From the NCBI GenBank assembly GCA_051891935.1, contig JBJFFR010000144.1:1-35853 (forward strand): DNA of 35,853 nucleotides. Reading direction: 5' to 3'. The notes under the pieces were generated by a model. The model saw only the letters and a list, made by a program, of their open reading frames with translations. It made no database searches and was not told where the DNA came from. Of this stretch, positions 1 through 6,877 are shown piece after piece (the stretch's first letter is position 1; each line of letters starts with the position of its first letter). This stretch comes from UMGS363 sp051891935 (GTDB taxonomy: Bacteria > Bacillota > Clostridia > Oscillospirales > Ruminococcaceae). A program made the position numbers and the translations under genes.

Positions 1-97
1 AATAAGTTTCAGTATCATCTAATGCCAATGATACTTCTTCATCAAGCTTTAAAAGACGTTCTGTTATTGTAGCTTGCCGCGCAAAACGAAAAAAATT
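1..97 (-). pseudogene. Probable 3' part of the host gene interrupted by the prophage (runs off the window)
   Basis: On the minus strand one frame stays open from the prophage edge to base 1, reading FFRFARQATITERLLKLDEE and onward. It lies in the same orientation as the truncated start at 34194-34244, so the two are probably parts of one small gene. Rejoining them after removing one copy of the 5-bp repeat does not give one continuous frame: a single-base shift in the T7 tract is needed. The link is therefore inferred. The function is not recognised. Confidence 0.4.
93..97. repeat. Target-site duplication, copy at the phage right end
   Basis: AAATT here matches AAATT at 34196-34200, just outside the two inverted termini. 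A 5-bp duplication is what MuA-family transposases make. Because the terminal repeat itself begins TT, the exact edge is uncertain by one or two bases: ends beginning TG would leave only a 3-bp match. Confidence 0.7.
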
Positions 98-117
98 GAC
101 ACGCAAAATGCAAAAAT
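96..117 (+). repeat. Terminal inverted repeat, phage right end
   Basis: TTGACACGCAAAATGC here matches TTGACAAGCAGAACCC read on the minus strand from 34197. Over 22 positions 17 are identical, including the first six. This is the expected transposase cleavage end. AATCCCGTTCTAAAT just inside loosely resembles the repeated left-end motif. Confidence 0.8.
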
Positions 118-161
118 CCCGTTCTAAATTTCCAAATAAAGGATATTTAGACGGGATTTTT
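112..161 (-). terminator. Bidirectional rho-independent terminator at the phage right end
   Basis: The arms 112-129 (AAAAATCCCGT, one bulged T, CTAAAT) and 145-161 form a stem of about 17 bp around a short AT-rich loop. The minus-strand transcript ends in ATTTTTGC and the plus strand in TTTTTT. It would stop late transcription before it leaves the phage, and host transcription entering it. Confidence 0.8.
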
Positions 162-180
162 TATATGAGAAAAATAATAT
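155..180 (-). promoter_or_regulatory. Third copy of the Mor-box-like element, without a -10
   Basis: TTATATGAGAAAAATAATAT matches the elements at 227-253 and 24681-24708. No TATAAT-like box is found 33 bp downstream on the minus strand, and it overlaps the terminator arm. It may be a binding site only, or a remnant. Confidence 0.45.
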
Positions 181-199
181 AAAAATTTAGCTTGTACTT

Positions 200-253
200 A
201 TTATAACATGAAGCTTTATCATTGTACATTCTTATATGAGAAAATTATATGAT
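200..253 (-). promoter_or_regulatory. Candidate Mor-dependent promoter at the right end
   Basis: The dyad TTCTTATATGAGAA (229-242) lies within a conserved 27-bp element (227-253). On the minus strand a perfect TATAAT (200-205) is centred 33 bp from the dyad centre. Exactly the same distance separates dyad and -10 box at the late promoter next to mor (24655-24697). A -35 match is poor (TGTACA), which fits activator dependence. Confidence 0.6.
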
Positions 254-269
254 AAAACTATCTTGTGCC

Positions 270-476
270 TTATAAATGCGGAAAAAACGAAATCAGATCC
301 TGAATGCTGCACTCCAAAGCCTCGCATATCTTATCAATGTTATCTATTTTAAGGAAAGAGCAGGTGTTGTTGCATATATCGCAGATAGTTGAAGGTCTGA
401 TCCCAGTCCGTTCGGCAAGTTCCGCTTGAGTCATGTGCCGATCCGACAGCAGCTTCCGCAGATTTATTGTAACCAT
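270..476 (-). CDS. Small Xre/Cro-type helix-turn-helix regulator
   Basis: A 68-residue protein made almost entirely of one helix-turn-helix domain (MTQAELAERTGIRPSTICDI), the compact single-domain type common in Firmicutes. The start at 476 is chosen because GGAGG lies 7 nt upstream; a longer frame to 509 has no ribosome site. It is the last gene of the phage at the right end, 72 bp beyond the methylase gene. The 9-bp inverted repeat upstream (506-530) is a likely operator, so autoregulation or control of the methylase is plausible (inference). Its role in lysogeny is unknown; the main repressor is at 33064-33810. Confidence 0.85.
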   Translation of the reverse strand: MVTINLRKLLSDRHMTQAELAERTGIRPSTICDICNNTCSFLKIDNIDKICEALECSIQDLISFFPHL

Positions 477-505
477 TGATGCACCTCCGATACTTTTGTT
501 AAGCG

Positions 506-530
506 ACAAATAACGTATTCTGTTATTTGT
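506..530. promoter_or_regulatory. Inverted-repeat operator candidate upstream of the Xre gene
   Basis: ACAAATAAC (506-514) and GTTATTTGT (522-530) are perfect inverted arms with a 7-bp centre. The site lies between the methylase stop and the Xre start, the usual place for an autoregulatory site. Pairing in RNA is also possible. Confidence 0.55.
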
Positions 531-547
531 AATCTAAAAAAAAAATA

Positions 548-1279
548 TCAGAAATTCTTTATTATGACCTCTTTGAAACTTCCCTTTGAAAGATTGTTCT
601 GCCTTTCAACCGCTGTTATTTTAAAATCCTTGTACAACTCACGCACAAAATCATCATCGTTATAAGATAGTATAAAATGCCCTTTTAAGGCTTTTAAAAC
701 AGTATTCAAACGGTAATGATCCTCTTCCGTGAAACGCTCGCTGTAATGCTTATCTGTGGTATGATAAGGCGGATCGCAGTAAAACAGCGCATTGGGACGG
801 TCGTACTGCTTTATCAGAGCTTCAAAGTCCTTATGCTCTATCACAACACGTTCCAACCGCTTCTCGATCTCTTCAAACCGTGCAGTATCCAAGCCTTTTG
901 GAGCGCATCCGAATGAATCCGTGTCAGCTCCGAAGCTGATCTTTATACAGACATAATACATAGCAGCTCTTTGAATATTGGTCGTTCCCGGACATTCAAG
1001 CTGTTTGCGGCAGTCTTGGAACATCTCCCGACTATTTAAATAGTATCGAATTTCTTTTTGAAGCTCTCCGCGATGATATTTTATGCAGCGGAACAGATTT
1101 ACAAGCTGTCCGTTTGCATCGTTATATACTTCCATCGGAGCGTGTTTATCGGAAGCAAACAGCACCGAACCACCGCCGCCGAACACCTCAATGTAGCGGT
1201 CAAATTTTTCTGGAAATGTCGAAACAATTCGCTTTGCAAGCTGAGATTTTCCGCCGATCCACGGGATAAAAGATTTCAT
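548..1279 (-). CDS. DNA adenine methylase, D12 (Dam) class
   Basis: A 243-residue orphan N6-adenine methyltransferase. Motif X (PWIGGKSQLAKRI, residues 6-18), the AdoMet-binding motif I (EVFGGGGSVLF, 31-41) and the catalytic DPPY (169-172) occur in the order of the D12 family, and the length is typical. No restriction enzyme gene is nearby, so modification rather than restriction is implied; the target is probably GATC-like but cannot be read from the sequence. AAGGAG lies upstream of the ATG. It sits beyond the lysis genes at the right end, the place of the DNA-modifying mom gene in Mu, suggesting protection of phage DNA from host restriction or regulation by methylation (inference). Confidence 0.93.
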   Translation of the reverse strand: MKSFIPWIGGKSQLAKRIVSTFPEKFDRYIEVFGGGGSVLFASDKHAPMEVYNDANGQLVNLFRCIKYHRGELQKEIRYYLNSREMFQDCRKQLECPGTTNIQRAAMYYVCIKISFGADTDSFGCAPKGLDTARFEEIEKRLERVVIEHKDFEALIKQYDRPNALFYCDPPYHTTDKHYSERFTEEDHYRLNTVLKALKGHFILSYNDDDFVRELYKDFKITAVERQNNLSKGSFKEVIIKNF

Positions 1280-1303
1280 AAAACCACTCTCCTTAAAATA
1301 TAT

Positions 1304-1327
1304 GGGGAGCAGGTTCGCCTACTCCCC
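1304..1327 (-). terminator. GC-rich hairpin between holin and methylase genes, weak terminator
   Basis: GGGGAGCAGG (1304-1313) pairs with CCTACTCCCC (1318-1327) around a TTCG loop (CGAA on the minus strand). Read on the minus strand, towards lower coordinates, the stem follows the methylase start region in reverse order: it lies upstream of the methylase gene and downstream of the holin gene. Only ATATATTTT follows, so termination is probably partial, separating the lysis genes from the right-end genes. Confidence 0.5.
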
Positions 1328-1338
1328 AAGAATAAACC

Positions 1339-1566
1339 TTATTCGCTGTCGGACTTTTCATCCTCTTTGGCGCTTACAGCCGCCTTGTCCGTGCCGCCCT
1401 CTGCAAGCATATAGATAGCCAGCGTTCCCGTTGCCGCAATTACGCCTGTGACCTTTTCCTGCGAGTTTGCATCAGCATTAAATGCCATCATAACGCTTAT
1501 AACTACGCCGCTTACTGCCGCCCAAAATTTACGACTCGATAACTTTCTTTTCCAATCAAATTTCAT
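1339..1566 (-). CDS. Holin
   Basis: A 75-residue protein with a basic N terminus (MKFDWKRKLSSRKFW), two hydrophobic stretches (about 15-29 and 40-55) and a charged, acidic C-terminal tail. This is the layout of small two-span Firmicutes phage holins that begin with a KxxWKxRLxxxxFW pattern. It lies 4 bp downstream of the lysin, with AGGAGG 8 nt before its ATG. It is expected to collect in the cytoplasmic membrane and let the lysin out at the end of infection. The exact holin family is not certain. Confidence 0.85.
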   Translation of the reverse strand: MKFDWKRKLSSRKFWAAVSGVVISVMMAFNADANSQEKVTGVIAATGTLAIYMLAEGGTDKAAVSAKEDEKSDSE

Positions 1567-1570
1567 AGCT

Positions 1571-2305
1571 TTATTCCTCCTTCGTAATAACCGTCATTCC
1601 AAGCTTTGAACAGGTTTCCGCAATAGAAGCCGCCTTTTCATAACAGCATCCGCCGATATTCGCCATGACAGCGTAAGTAACAGCCTTTTTCCACCCGTTA
1701 AGCCCAGCCTGTTTGATAATTCTCGGGAAATCCTTATAGCAGTACGAAACGTCCACCGCTCCCGAAATGCCCTTAACAACACCTTTCCATGTGTACTGCC
1801 AAATTCCGTAGACCTTGCAGTATGTAGGCTTGACGTTCTCTACACGAGCAACCCAGCAGGAGTATTTTTGCTGTATTTCTGCTGTAAGGTTAGTTTTGAA
1901 AAATCCGTCAAAGCTGTACACTCCTGCAAAATATCCTGCCTTTTCCATAACTCCGCAGAAAACCTCGACCATAGCCGAGCAGACAGTTTTGCCGAGTGCA
2001 ACGTGTTTTTCTTCCTCAATGTCATAGTAAACAGGCAGTTCAAACTGCTTGTCCTTTATAGCTTCAAGGAAAACAGCAGCCTCGACCTTTGCTTCTTCCG
2101 CCGATGATGCATAAGAGTACCAGTAAGCACCCACGTTCAGCCCTGCAGCTTTGGCGTTGGTGTAGTATGTTTCAAAGGTGTAGTCTTTCTGCGAAATATA
2201 CCGACCGTAGCCTGCCCTGATAATTACTCCCGAAATGCCGTCAGCCTTGACCTTGTTGAAGTCGATAACGCCGTTGTGCTTCGATATATCAATGATCTTT
2301 ACCAT
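1571..2305 (-). CDS. Endolysin, glycoside hydrolase family 25 (muramidase)
   Basis: A 244-residue lysin. The GH25 domain covers about residues 1-195, with the expected acidic residues: Asp6 in DISKHNG, and Asp95 and Glu97 in YYDIEEE. GH25 enzymes cut the N-acetylmuramic acid to N-acetylglucosamine bond of peptidoglycan. The last 45 residues, with NIGGCCYEKAASIAETCSKL, form a small separate domain, perhaps for wall binding; it is not recognised. The ATG at 2305 has GGAGG 8 nt upstream; a GTG at 2311 is too close to that site. There is no signal peptide, which agrees with release through the adjacent holin. Confidence 0.93.
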   Translation of the reverse strand: MVKIIDISKHNGVIDFNKVKADGISGVIIRAGYGRYISQKDYTFETYYTNAKAAGLNVGAYWYSYASSAEEAKVEAAVFLEAIKDKQFELPVYYDIEEEKHVALGKTVCSAMVEVFCGVMEKAGYFAGVYSFDGFFKTNLTAEIQQKYSCWVARVENVKPTYCKVYGIWQYTWKGVVKGISGAVDVSYCYKDFPRIIKQAGLNGWKKAVTYAVMANIGGCCYEKAASIAETCSKLGMTVITKEE

Positions 2306-2307
2306 GC

Positions 2308-2481
2308 TCACGCCCTCCCAATGCGTTCCATGAACGCTTTCTTCCGAGCTATTTCATCTGCGCAGTCGTAGGAGATCTGCTCCGCTTCGGCTTCGGTTAT
2401 GCCCTCGACCTCGGCTATTTCTGCCGCCGTCATACCGAGAGCAAATGATTTTACGATCTCATTTTTCTGTTCGTTGTTCAT
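2308..2481 (-). CDS. Small phage protein with a helix-turn-helix-like stretch, 57 aa
   Basis: A 57-residue frame beginning MNNEQKNEIVKSFALGMTAA with GGGGGA before the ATG; its stop overlaps the start region of the lysin. Residues 15-45 (GMTAAEIAEVEGITEAEAEQ) look like a helix-turn-helix of the kind in sigma-like small proteins. The tight coupling to the lysin gene supports it as real. No function can be assigned; similar short genes often lie between tail-fibre and lysis genes. Confidence 0.7.
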   Translation of the reverse strand: MNNEQKNEIVKSFALGMTAAEIAEVEGITEAEAEQISYDCADEIARKKAFMERIGRA

Positions 2482-2493
2482 AATATTTCCCCC

Positions 2494-2727
2494 TTATTCT
2501 GCTACCTCATCGACAGATTCAGAGCTTTCCGCCTCTTCCGCAGCTGCACGTTCAGCTTCGATACGAGCATTCTTTTCATCGATAGCCGACTGTATCTCCG
2601 CAAGATCAGTTTCGGAAAGCACACCCTTTTCAAACCAACCTGCGGCATTGAGAATTACCTGATAATCAGCCATTCTCCCAACAGCCGAAATGAATCCGCT
2701 CTTAATAAAACTTCCAAGATTAAACAT
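2494..2727 (-). CDS. Small tail-region protein, 77 aa
   Basis: A 77-residue protein with an N-terminal part MFNLGSFIKSGFISAVGRMA followed by an acidic, alanine-rich helical tail that ends in EEAESSESVDEVAE. AGGAGG lies before the ATG. It sits between the fibre gene and the 57-aa gene, the position of XkdX-type small proteins in Firmicutes siphoviruses, but the sequence does not clearly match that family. Function unknown; a structural or chaperone role near the tail tip is a guess from position. Confidence 0.7.
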   Translation of the reverse strand: MFNLGSFIKSGFISAVGRMADYQVILNAAGWFEKGVLSETDLAEIQSAIDEKNARIEAERAAAEEAESSESVDEVAE

Positions 2728-2747
2728 AAAATTTTCCTCCTCAAAAT

Positions 2748-4208
2748 TTATACATTTCCGCCAAGGCTCAAAACAGCGGCTCTCAATTCATCTATCTGCA
2801 CCTGCAAACCGTTGAAAATCGGCAGAACATACTCCGAAAGAGCCTTGTTCGTGCAGTATTTCACGGACATTTCCGCTCCTGCACTGTTTGAAATATTTGT
2901 CGCACCGTCAAACGTCTGCAAAGCCCTTAAAGCATCCACTTCGGCAGCTGTCAACTCGATTTCCTGCGGTTCAATCAAATCGGTACATAACACAATAGGA
3001 TTATTTTTTAGATAATCCTTAAATGTTTCGACTGTTGATGTACCATATTCAGCGAAATTGACTGATATTTGGTCATAATAAGTAGGATAAAGCAGTATCT
3101 TGCCCAACTCTGTATCGCTTGTTTCACTGACATCAACTATATAGGTATTGCATAGACCTGATGTAATTCTTATGCCTTTTTTTGCAGATACATTTCTAAA
3201 AATGTACCTATCAATTTCTGTAACACCTGATTTACTCCAATCTTCAGACCCGTCAAAAATAATCTTTCCCGTCTTTTTGATAATTTTTCCGCTGCCGTCC
3301 ACATTGTACACCAATGTATCACAAATCCATTGCTGACCGTTTTTATCGGTATAATTTCCGCCGTTGTCAACGGGTAGTCCACATAACGGCAAAGCATCTG
3401 TCGCAATGCTTGCAGTTGTAATTTCATAATCATCAGCCAAAACATAAAGTGTTGCTTCATCGGATATTACAGATTTTCCGCTGCTGTCAGTTATAACGCA
3501 TCTGTACATCAAGCCATTGTTTGCAGCCTTTGCAACGAATGAGTAAGCAGCAGTAGTTGCTCCGGGATTGTACCACGTCGCACCATCACTGGAGAGCTGC
3601 CACTTATATGTAAGACCCTCACCGGTTGCAGCAACAGTAAATGTAGCCCTTTCGCCAACTTTTACAACGGCAGAAACAGGCTGCTTTGTTATAATTTCAC
3701 CGCCGTTATCCCTTACTGACAACAGATTGAAATGTGTATCATCCTTTGAAATGATATCAAATCCGTTATCACCCACCGAAACAATATCCACAGGCGCATC
3801 GGGCGAAGGCGTTCCGTCCTGCACCGACCTTCCAAAAATATTAAGCCCAAGCAAAGGATATTCAACAGCATCAACGGAATAAGAGGGCGCGCCCGATATT
3901 TCATTCCCACCTCCTTCCGCGCCGAGCTTAAAAGGGCAGCTTGCGATCTCACTTGCGATGATCTGAACCTTTCCGCTGCCGAGCAGAGTGGTATCGTTGC
4001 CGAATGCACCGCCCGAGATGCGAAGCTGTGAGCCTGCGGCAATCGTGAAAGTGCCGTCAGAATCGGGAACCGGTGTGCCGCCGATTCGGGCATAGACATT
4101 TCCGGAAGTTTTGTTGTCTATCCAGTAATACGGATAGTTTGACGCAAACTTAACGCTCTGCGGCGTGCCTGCGGTCAAGGTGATTGTAGTAACGGGATCT
4201 GCGATCAT
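2748..4208 (-). CDS. Tail fibre/appendage protein with an Ig-like domain
   Basis: A 486-residue protein. Residues 1-90 form a beta-rich domain. Residues 126-147 (GRSVQDGTPSPDAPVDIVSV) hold the GxSxQDGTPxPxxPV pattern seen in many clostridial phage tail appendage proteins. Residues 170-258 form an immunoglobulin-like domain with the typical TYKWQLSSDGATW and MYRCVITDSSG strands. The C terminus ends in a heptad-like stretch (VLPIFNGLQVQIDELRAAVL), which may trimerise. It is expected to extend from the virion and bind the cell surface. The Ig domain suggests glycan or mucus contact as proposed for other phage Ig domains (inference). Confidence 0.8.
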   Translation of the reverse strand: MIADPVTTITLTAGTPQSVKFASNYPYYWIDNKTSGNVYARIGGTPVPDSDGTFTIAAGSQLRISGGAFGNDTTLLGSGKVQIIASEIASCPFKLGAEGGGNEISGAPSYSVDAVEYPLLGLNIFGRSVQDGTPSPDAPVDIVSVGDNGFDIISKDDTHFNLLSVRDNGGEIITKQPVSAVVKVGERATFTVAATGEGLTYKWQLSSDGATWYNPGATTAAYSFVAKAANNGLMYRCVITDSSGKSVISDEATLYVLADDYEITTASIATDALPLCGLPVDNGGNYTDKNGQQWICDTLVYNVDGSGKIIKKTGKIIFDGSEDWSKSGVTEIDRYIFRNVSAKKGIRITSGLCNTYIVDVSETSDTELGKILLYPTYYDQISVNFAEYGTSTVETFKDYLKNNPIVLCTDLIEPQEIELTAAEVDALRALQTFDGATNISNSAGAEMSVKYCTNKALSEYVLPIFNGLQVQIDELRAAVLSLGGNV

Positions 4209-4227
4209 AAAAATTCTCCTTTCATTT

Positions 4228-5220
4228 TTAAGGGTAAATACCGTTTGGCGTTGGAATAAGACAATAGTTGTTTTTCATTGCAGTTGAACTAATGCTGCAA
4301 TCATCGGGAACGGTTATCTTGTTAATGATGCTATAACCCGAAAGAGCGTTGTCACCAATGGTTTTGCACTTCGGAAGATCTACTTCGCGCAAGGCATTAT
4401 TGCCGCATATCGAACTATTGCCTATCTCCACACACTCGGGAAGGTTAATGTGAGTAAGGCTTGGGCAATCTACGACAGCGCTGCTGCCTATTTTTGTACA
4501 TTTCGGAAGTGAAAGCTTCTTCAAGCCGTAGCAATGTGTAAAGGACGCTTCGCCTATCTCGGTCACTTCCGAGAGCAGCGGCATGACATTCCGAAAATCG
4601 AGAGCATAGCAGGCATTAAACATATAACTTGGAATAGTTACAGGCCTAACGCTGTCGTCGAGGATGTCAAGTTCAATCAGCATATTACAGTTCATAAGTT
4701 TAAAAGAGCCGTCTAACACATATCCGCTGCCAAACTGCATATATTTGAAATTTTTACTCGGTGATATATAATAATAACCATTGTCTGATAGCGAATCGGC
4801 ATAAAATATATCTTTGCCGACTTTAATAGCTATAAAATACGCACGATTTCGAGAATTATTGTAACCGAATTTATAATATTCGTAATTATTTTTATAAGCA
4901 GTAACCGTGATTATGTAATCTCCTGCCGTATCGTATGTATGACGATATCCCGTAGATGTACCGCCAAATAGTTCGGATGTCCCATCCCCCCAATCAATAA
5001 GTCCTTCCTGATCTAAATATACTCCGGATAGGCTTTGAGATTCATTAAGCAGCAGTTCTTGACCGGCTCCTTTTTCTGTTACTCGCAAAAGCGCTATGAA
5101 CTGATTAGGCGCAGGTTCGGGCAATGCCTTGTACTTTGCAAAATCGGGATCGTTGTTTTTGTAATCATCACTACTTCCGCCCATAGACAATCCTAAAATT
5201 AATCCGTCATCGAAGCTCAT
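4228..5220 (-). CDS. Tail protein with PKD-like domain and BspA-type leucine-rich repeats
   Basis: A 330-residue protein. Residues 60-110 are PKD-like (LIDWGDGT, then HTYDTAGDYIITV). Residues about 175-312 hold BspA/LRR_5-type repeats: LSLPKCTKIGSSAVV, INLPECVEIGNSSI and VDLPKCKTIGDNAL recur at about 23-residue spacing. Such repeats are common in surface proteins of gut bacteria and are unusual in a phage tail, where they are a good candidate receptor-binding module. The gene sits between the tail-tip gene and the Ig-domain fibre gene; the N terminus MSFDDGLILGLSMGG is likely the attachment part. Host range function is inferred from domain type and position. Confidence 0.78.
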   Translation of the reverse strand: MSFDDGLILGLSMGGSSDDYKNNDPDFAKYKALPEPAPNQFIALLRVTEKGAGQELLLNESQSLSGVYLDQEGLIDWGDGTSELFGGTSTGYRHTYDTAGDYIITVTAYKNNYEYYKFGYNNSRNRAYFIAIKVGKDIFYADSLSDNGYYYISPSKNFKYMQFGSGYVLDGSFKLMNCNMLIELDILDDSVRPVTIPSYMFNACYALDFRNVMPLLSEVTEIGEASFTHCYGLKKLSLPKCTKIGSSAVVDCPSLTHINLPECVEIGNSSICGNNALREVDLPKCKTIGDNALSGYSIINKITVPDDCSISSTAMKNNYCLIPTPNGIYP

Positions 5221-5226
5221 TTTTCA

Positions 5227-6519
5227 TCACTCCTTTACTTCCACCTTTTTAAACGAGGTCACATTACCTTCGCCATCCTTTTCGATCGTGTATTTGTACC
5301 GCTTACCATCGTAGCTGACGACCGCTTCGCTCTTGTCGGCGTTCCAGATCGCAGAATTCGGCACTACCTTTGATACCATAGCGCCGCTGTATTCGGTGAC
5401 GCCCTTTTCAATGTTGAAGCTGTATTTTGCTTTTTTCTGCTCCTCGTCGGTCATTTTTTTATATTCATTTTCAAAAAAATACAAGCCTTTTCCCGTGACA
5501 GCCATGTTGCCGTTTATCTTGTCAAATTCAAGCTTTCGCCTGAGCTGTCTGTTGACCTCGGAGGTGTAGCCGACCTCGTCCTCGTCAATTGCGTTTGCCG
5601 AAGCCGTGAAGAACAGTCCCGAAGAGGAAACCGACATTGAAACGCTGTTACAGATCAGAAGCTTGTCCCCGAAATGATACGCTCCGGGGTAAAGCCATTC
5701 GTCGGTCTTGCCCTTTCCGCAAGACCACGAGCGGTAGGTGTAATTGTTGTTTCCGCCGACCATAGAATCGAGAATACTGTCCGCAAGCTCCTGCGAAGCG
5801 AAGTCGGTCGAAACGATCATAGTCTTTCCCGAGCCGCTCGCATTCGCAGAATATACAGCGTCATCATCCGTGCACAGCACGGCAGCATAATCGACCGAGC
5901 CGTTAAAGTCGATCGCCTTATACGAAGTCGGAACAGCCGAAAATACCGTCTGCCCGAAATTCACGAAAACGATCTGACCGCCAACGCCGAGCCAGTAACC
6001 GCACATCGCTTCCGAAAGCATTTCCAGAACACGCCGCACCGTAAGCCCGTCTTCACATTGGGTCTTGTCAAGTGTCTTATGAAGAAGTGCCGACAATCCG
6101 CTTGCATTTACTCCGATACCGCATTGAGCGTGAATCATATCAAGCACATCCGATACAGTGATCTTGTCGTTTTCATCAAAATCGCTGTCCGAAAATTCAA
6201 GAAGCCTGTCCGTCTTGGAAACTACATCACAGCAGGTCCATTCGGTTATGCCGCCGCTGTTTTTTCGCCCCGTCACATAGAAATCGGGCGATTCAATTGA
6301 AGCATTCGTGCATTTCAGCTTCACGGTCGAATTCTGCCCGATATCCGAATAGAAGCTTGACGTAACAAATGTCATAGTCGCAGTCACAACGCCCGAAGTA
6401 CCGTACCCCGAAACTGACTGCGATATCGACATCCGCCCGAAGTGGTCAACCTTCAGCGTGTCGAAGTACAGCTCCCAGCTAAAGACGGTTGCCGCCCGAT
6501 GCGGCTTCGGTCGATTCAA
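5227..6519 (-). CDS. Tail tip/baseplate hub-like protein
   Basis: About 430 residues, following the small tail gene downstream of the tape measure. It contains beta-rich segments and a stretch TVRRVLEMLSEAMCGYWLGV typical of siphovirus tail-hub proteins of the gp27-like fold, expected to join the tube to the fibres. The start is unsettled: TTG at 6519 overlaps the upstream gene by 41 bp and has no clear ribosome site, while the next ATG (6432) would remove 29 residues that look coding. The lack of a normal start suggests translational coupling. The C terminus carries a lysine/glutamate-rich beta segment. Confidence 0.72.
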   Translation of the reverse strand: MNRPKPHRAATVFSWELYFDTLKVDHFGRMSISQSVSGYGTSGVVTATMTFVTSSFYSDIGQNSTVKLKCTNASIESPDFYVTGRKNSGGITEWTCCDVVSKTDRLLEFSDSDFDENDKITVSDVLDMIHAQCGIGVNASGLSALLHKTLDKTQCEDGLTVRRVLEMLSEAMCGYWLGVGGQIVFVNFGQTVFSAVPTSYKAIDFNGSVDYAAVLCTDDDAVYSANASGSGKTMIVSTDFASQELADSILDSMVGGNNNYTYRSWSCGKGKTDEWLYPGAYHFGDKLLICNSVSMSVSSSGLFFTASANAIDEDEVGYTSEVNRQLRRKLEFDKINGNMAVTGKGLYFFENEYKKMTDEEQKKAKYSFNIEKGVTEYSGAMVSKVVPNSAIWNADKSEAVVSYDGKRYKYTIEKDGEGNVTSFKKVEVKE

Positions 6520-6877
6520 GGGTAACGGAAATATCCCACTCGATACCGTCTGTTACGTCAGGTTCGGTTTCGTCGGGATCAGCGTCCGAACATACCGCCG
6601 AGTAAGCTGTCTTTTTGAATTTGCTCACAGCAGGCGCAGGGGTCGTGTATTCGACCTCCACGCTGTCTTTGTTGAGTATGTCCGCAAGCTGTGCCGCCTG
6701 CTCATGAGGAACAGCACCGAGCGACAGGCGCAGGGTTATCTTATCCCCGAGCCTGTCCTGAACCTCTTCGCCGTTAATGTCGGTGAAGCCGTTTCCGCCG
6801 TAAACAGGGGATATGTCGAGCTTATACTCTTCTATCCAACCCTGCACGGCTAAACCGCCAATGACTGTTTTTACCAT
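6479..6877 (-). CDS. Tail protein between tape measure and hub (distal tail-like)
   Basis: A 132-residue protein beginning MVKTVIGGLAVQGWIEEYKL. It follows the tape-measure stop directly (TAAATG) and overlaps the hub gene. Position suggests a distal tail or tube-closing protein, but no domain is recognised. The C-terminal 40 residues are acidic (SDADPDETEPDVTDG). Confidence 0.68.
   Translation of the reverse strand: MVKTVIGGLAVQGWIEEYKLDISPVYGGNGFTDINGEEVQDRLGDKITLRLSLGAVPHEQAAQLADILNKDSVEVEYTTPAPAVSKFKKTAYSAVCSDADPDETEPDVTDGIEWDISVTLESTEAASGGNRL

Larger units (their letters stand above)
112..194 (-). ncRNA. Predicted short late RNA (about 80 nt) at the right end
   Basis: A Mor-box/-10 promoter (200-242) points at the terminator 112-161 with no reading frame of note between them, so the predicted product is an RNA of about 80 nt ending in the terminator stem. 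There is no direct evidence for the transcript. The promoter might instead only serve as a Mor-binding site. Confidence 0.35.

Noticed and set aside
5674..6300. Long plus-strand open frame (208 codons) over the tail hub gene
   Set aside because: It is antisense to a well-supported gene, has arginine-rich low-complexity translation and no ribosome site.
1339..6519. Invertible tail-fibre segment with an invertase (Mu G-segment and gin) or a diversity-generating retroelement
   Set aside because: There is no serine recombinase gene, no reverse transcriptase, and no inverted repeats flanking the fibre genes.
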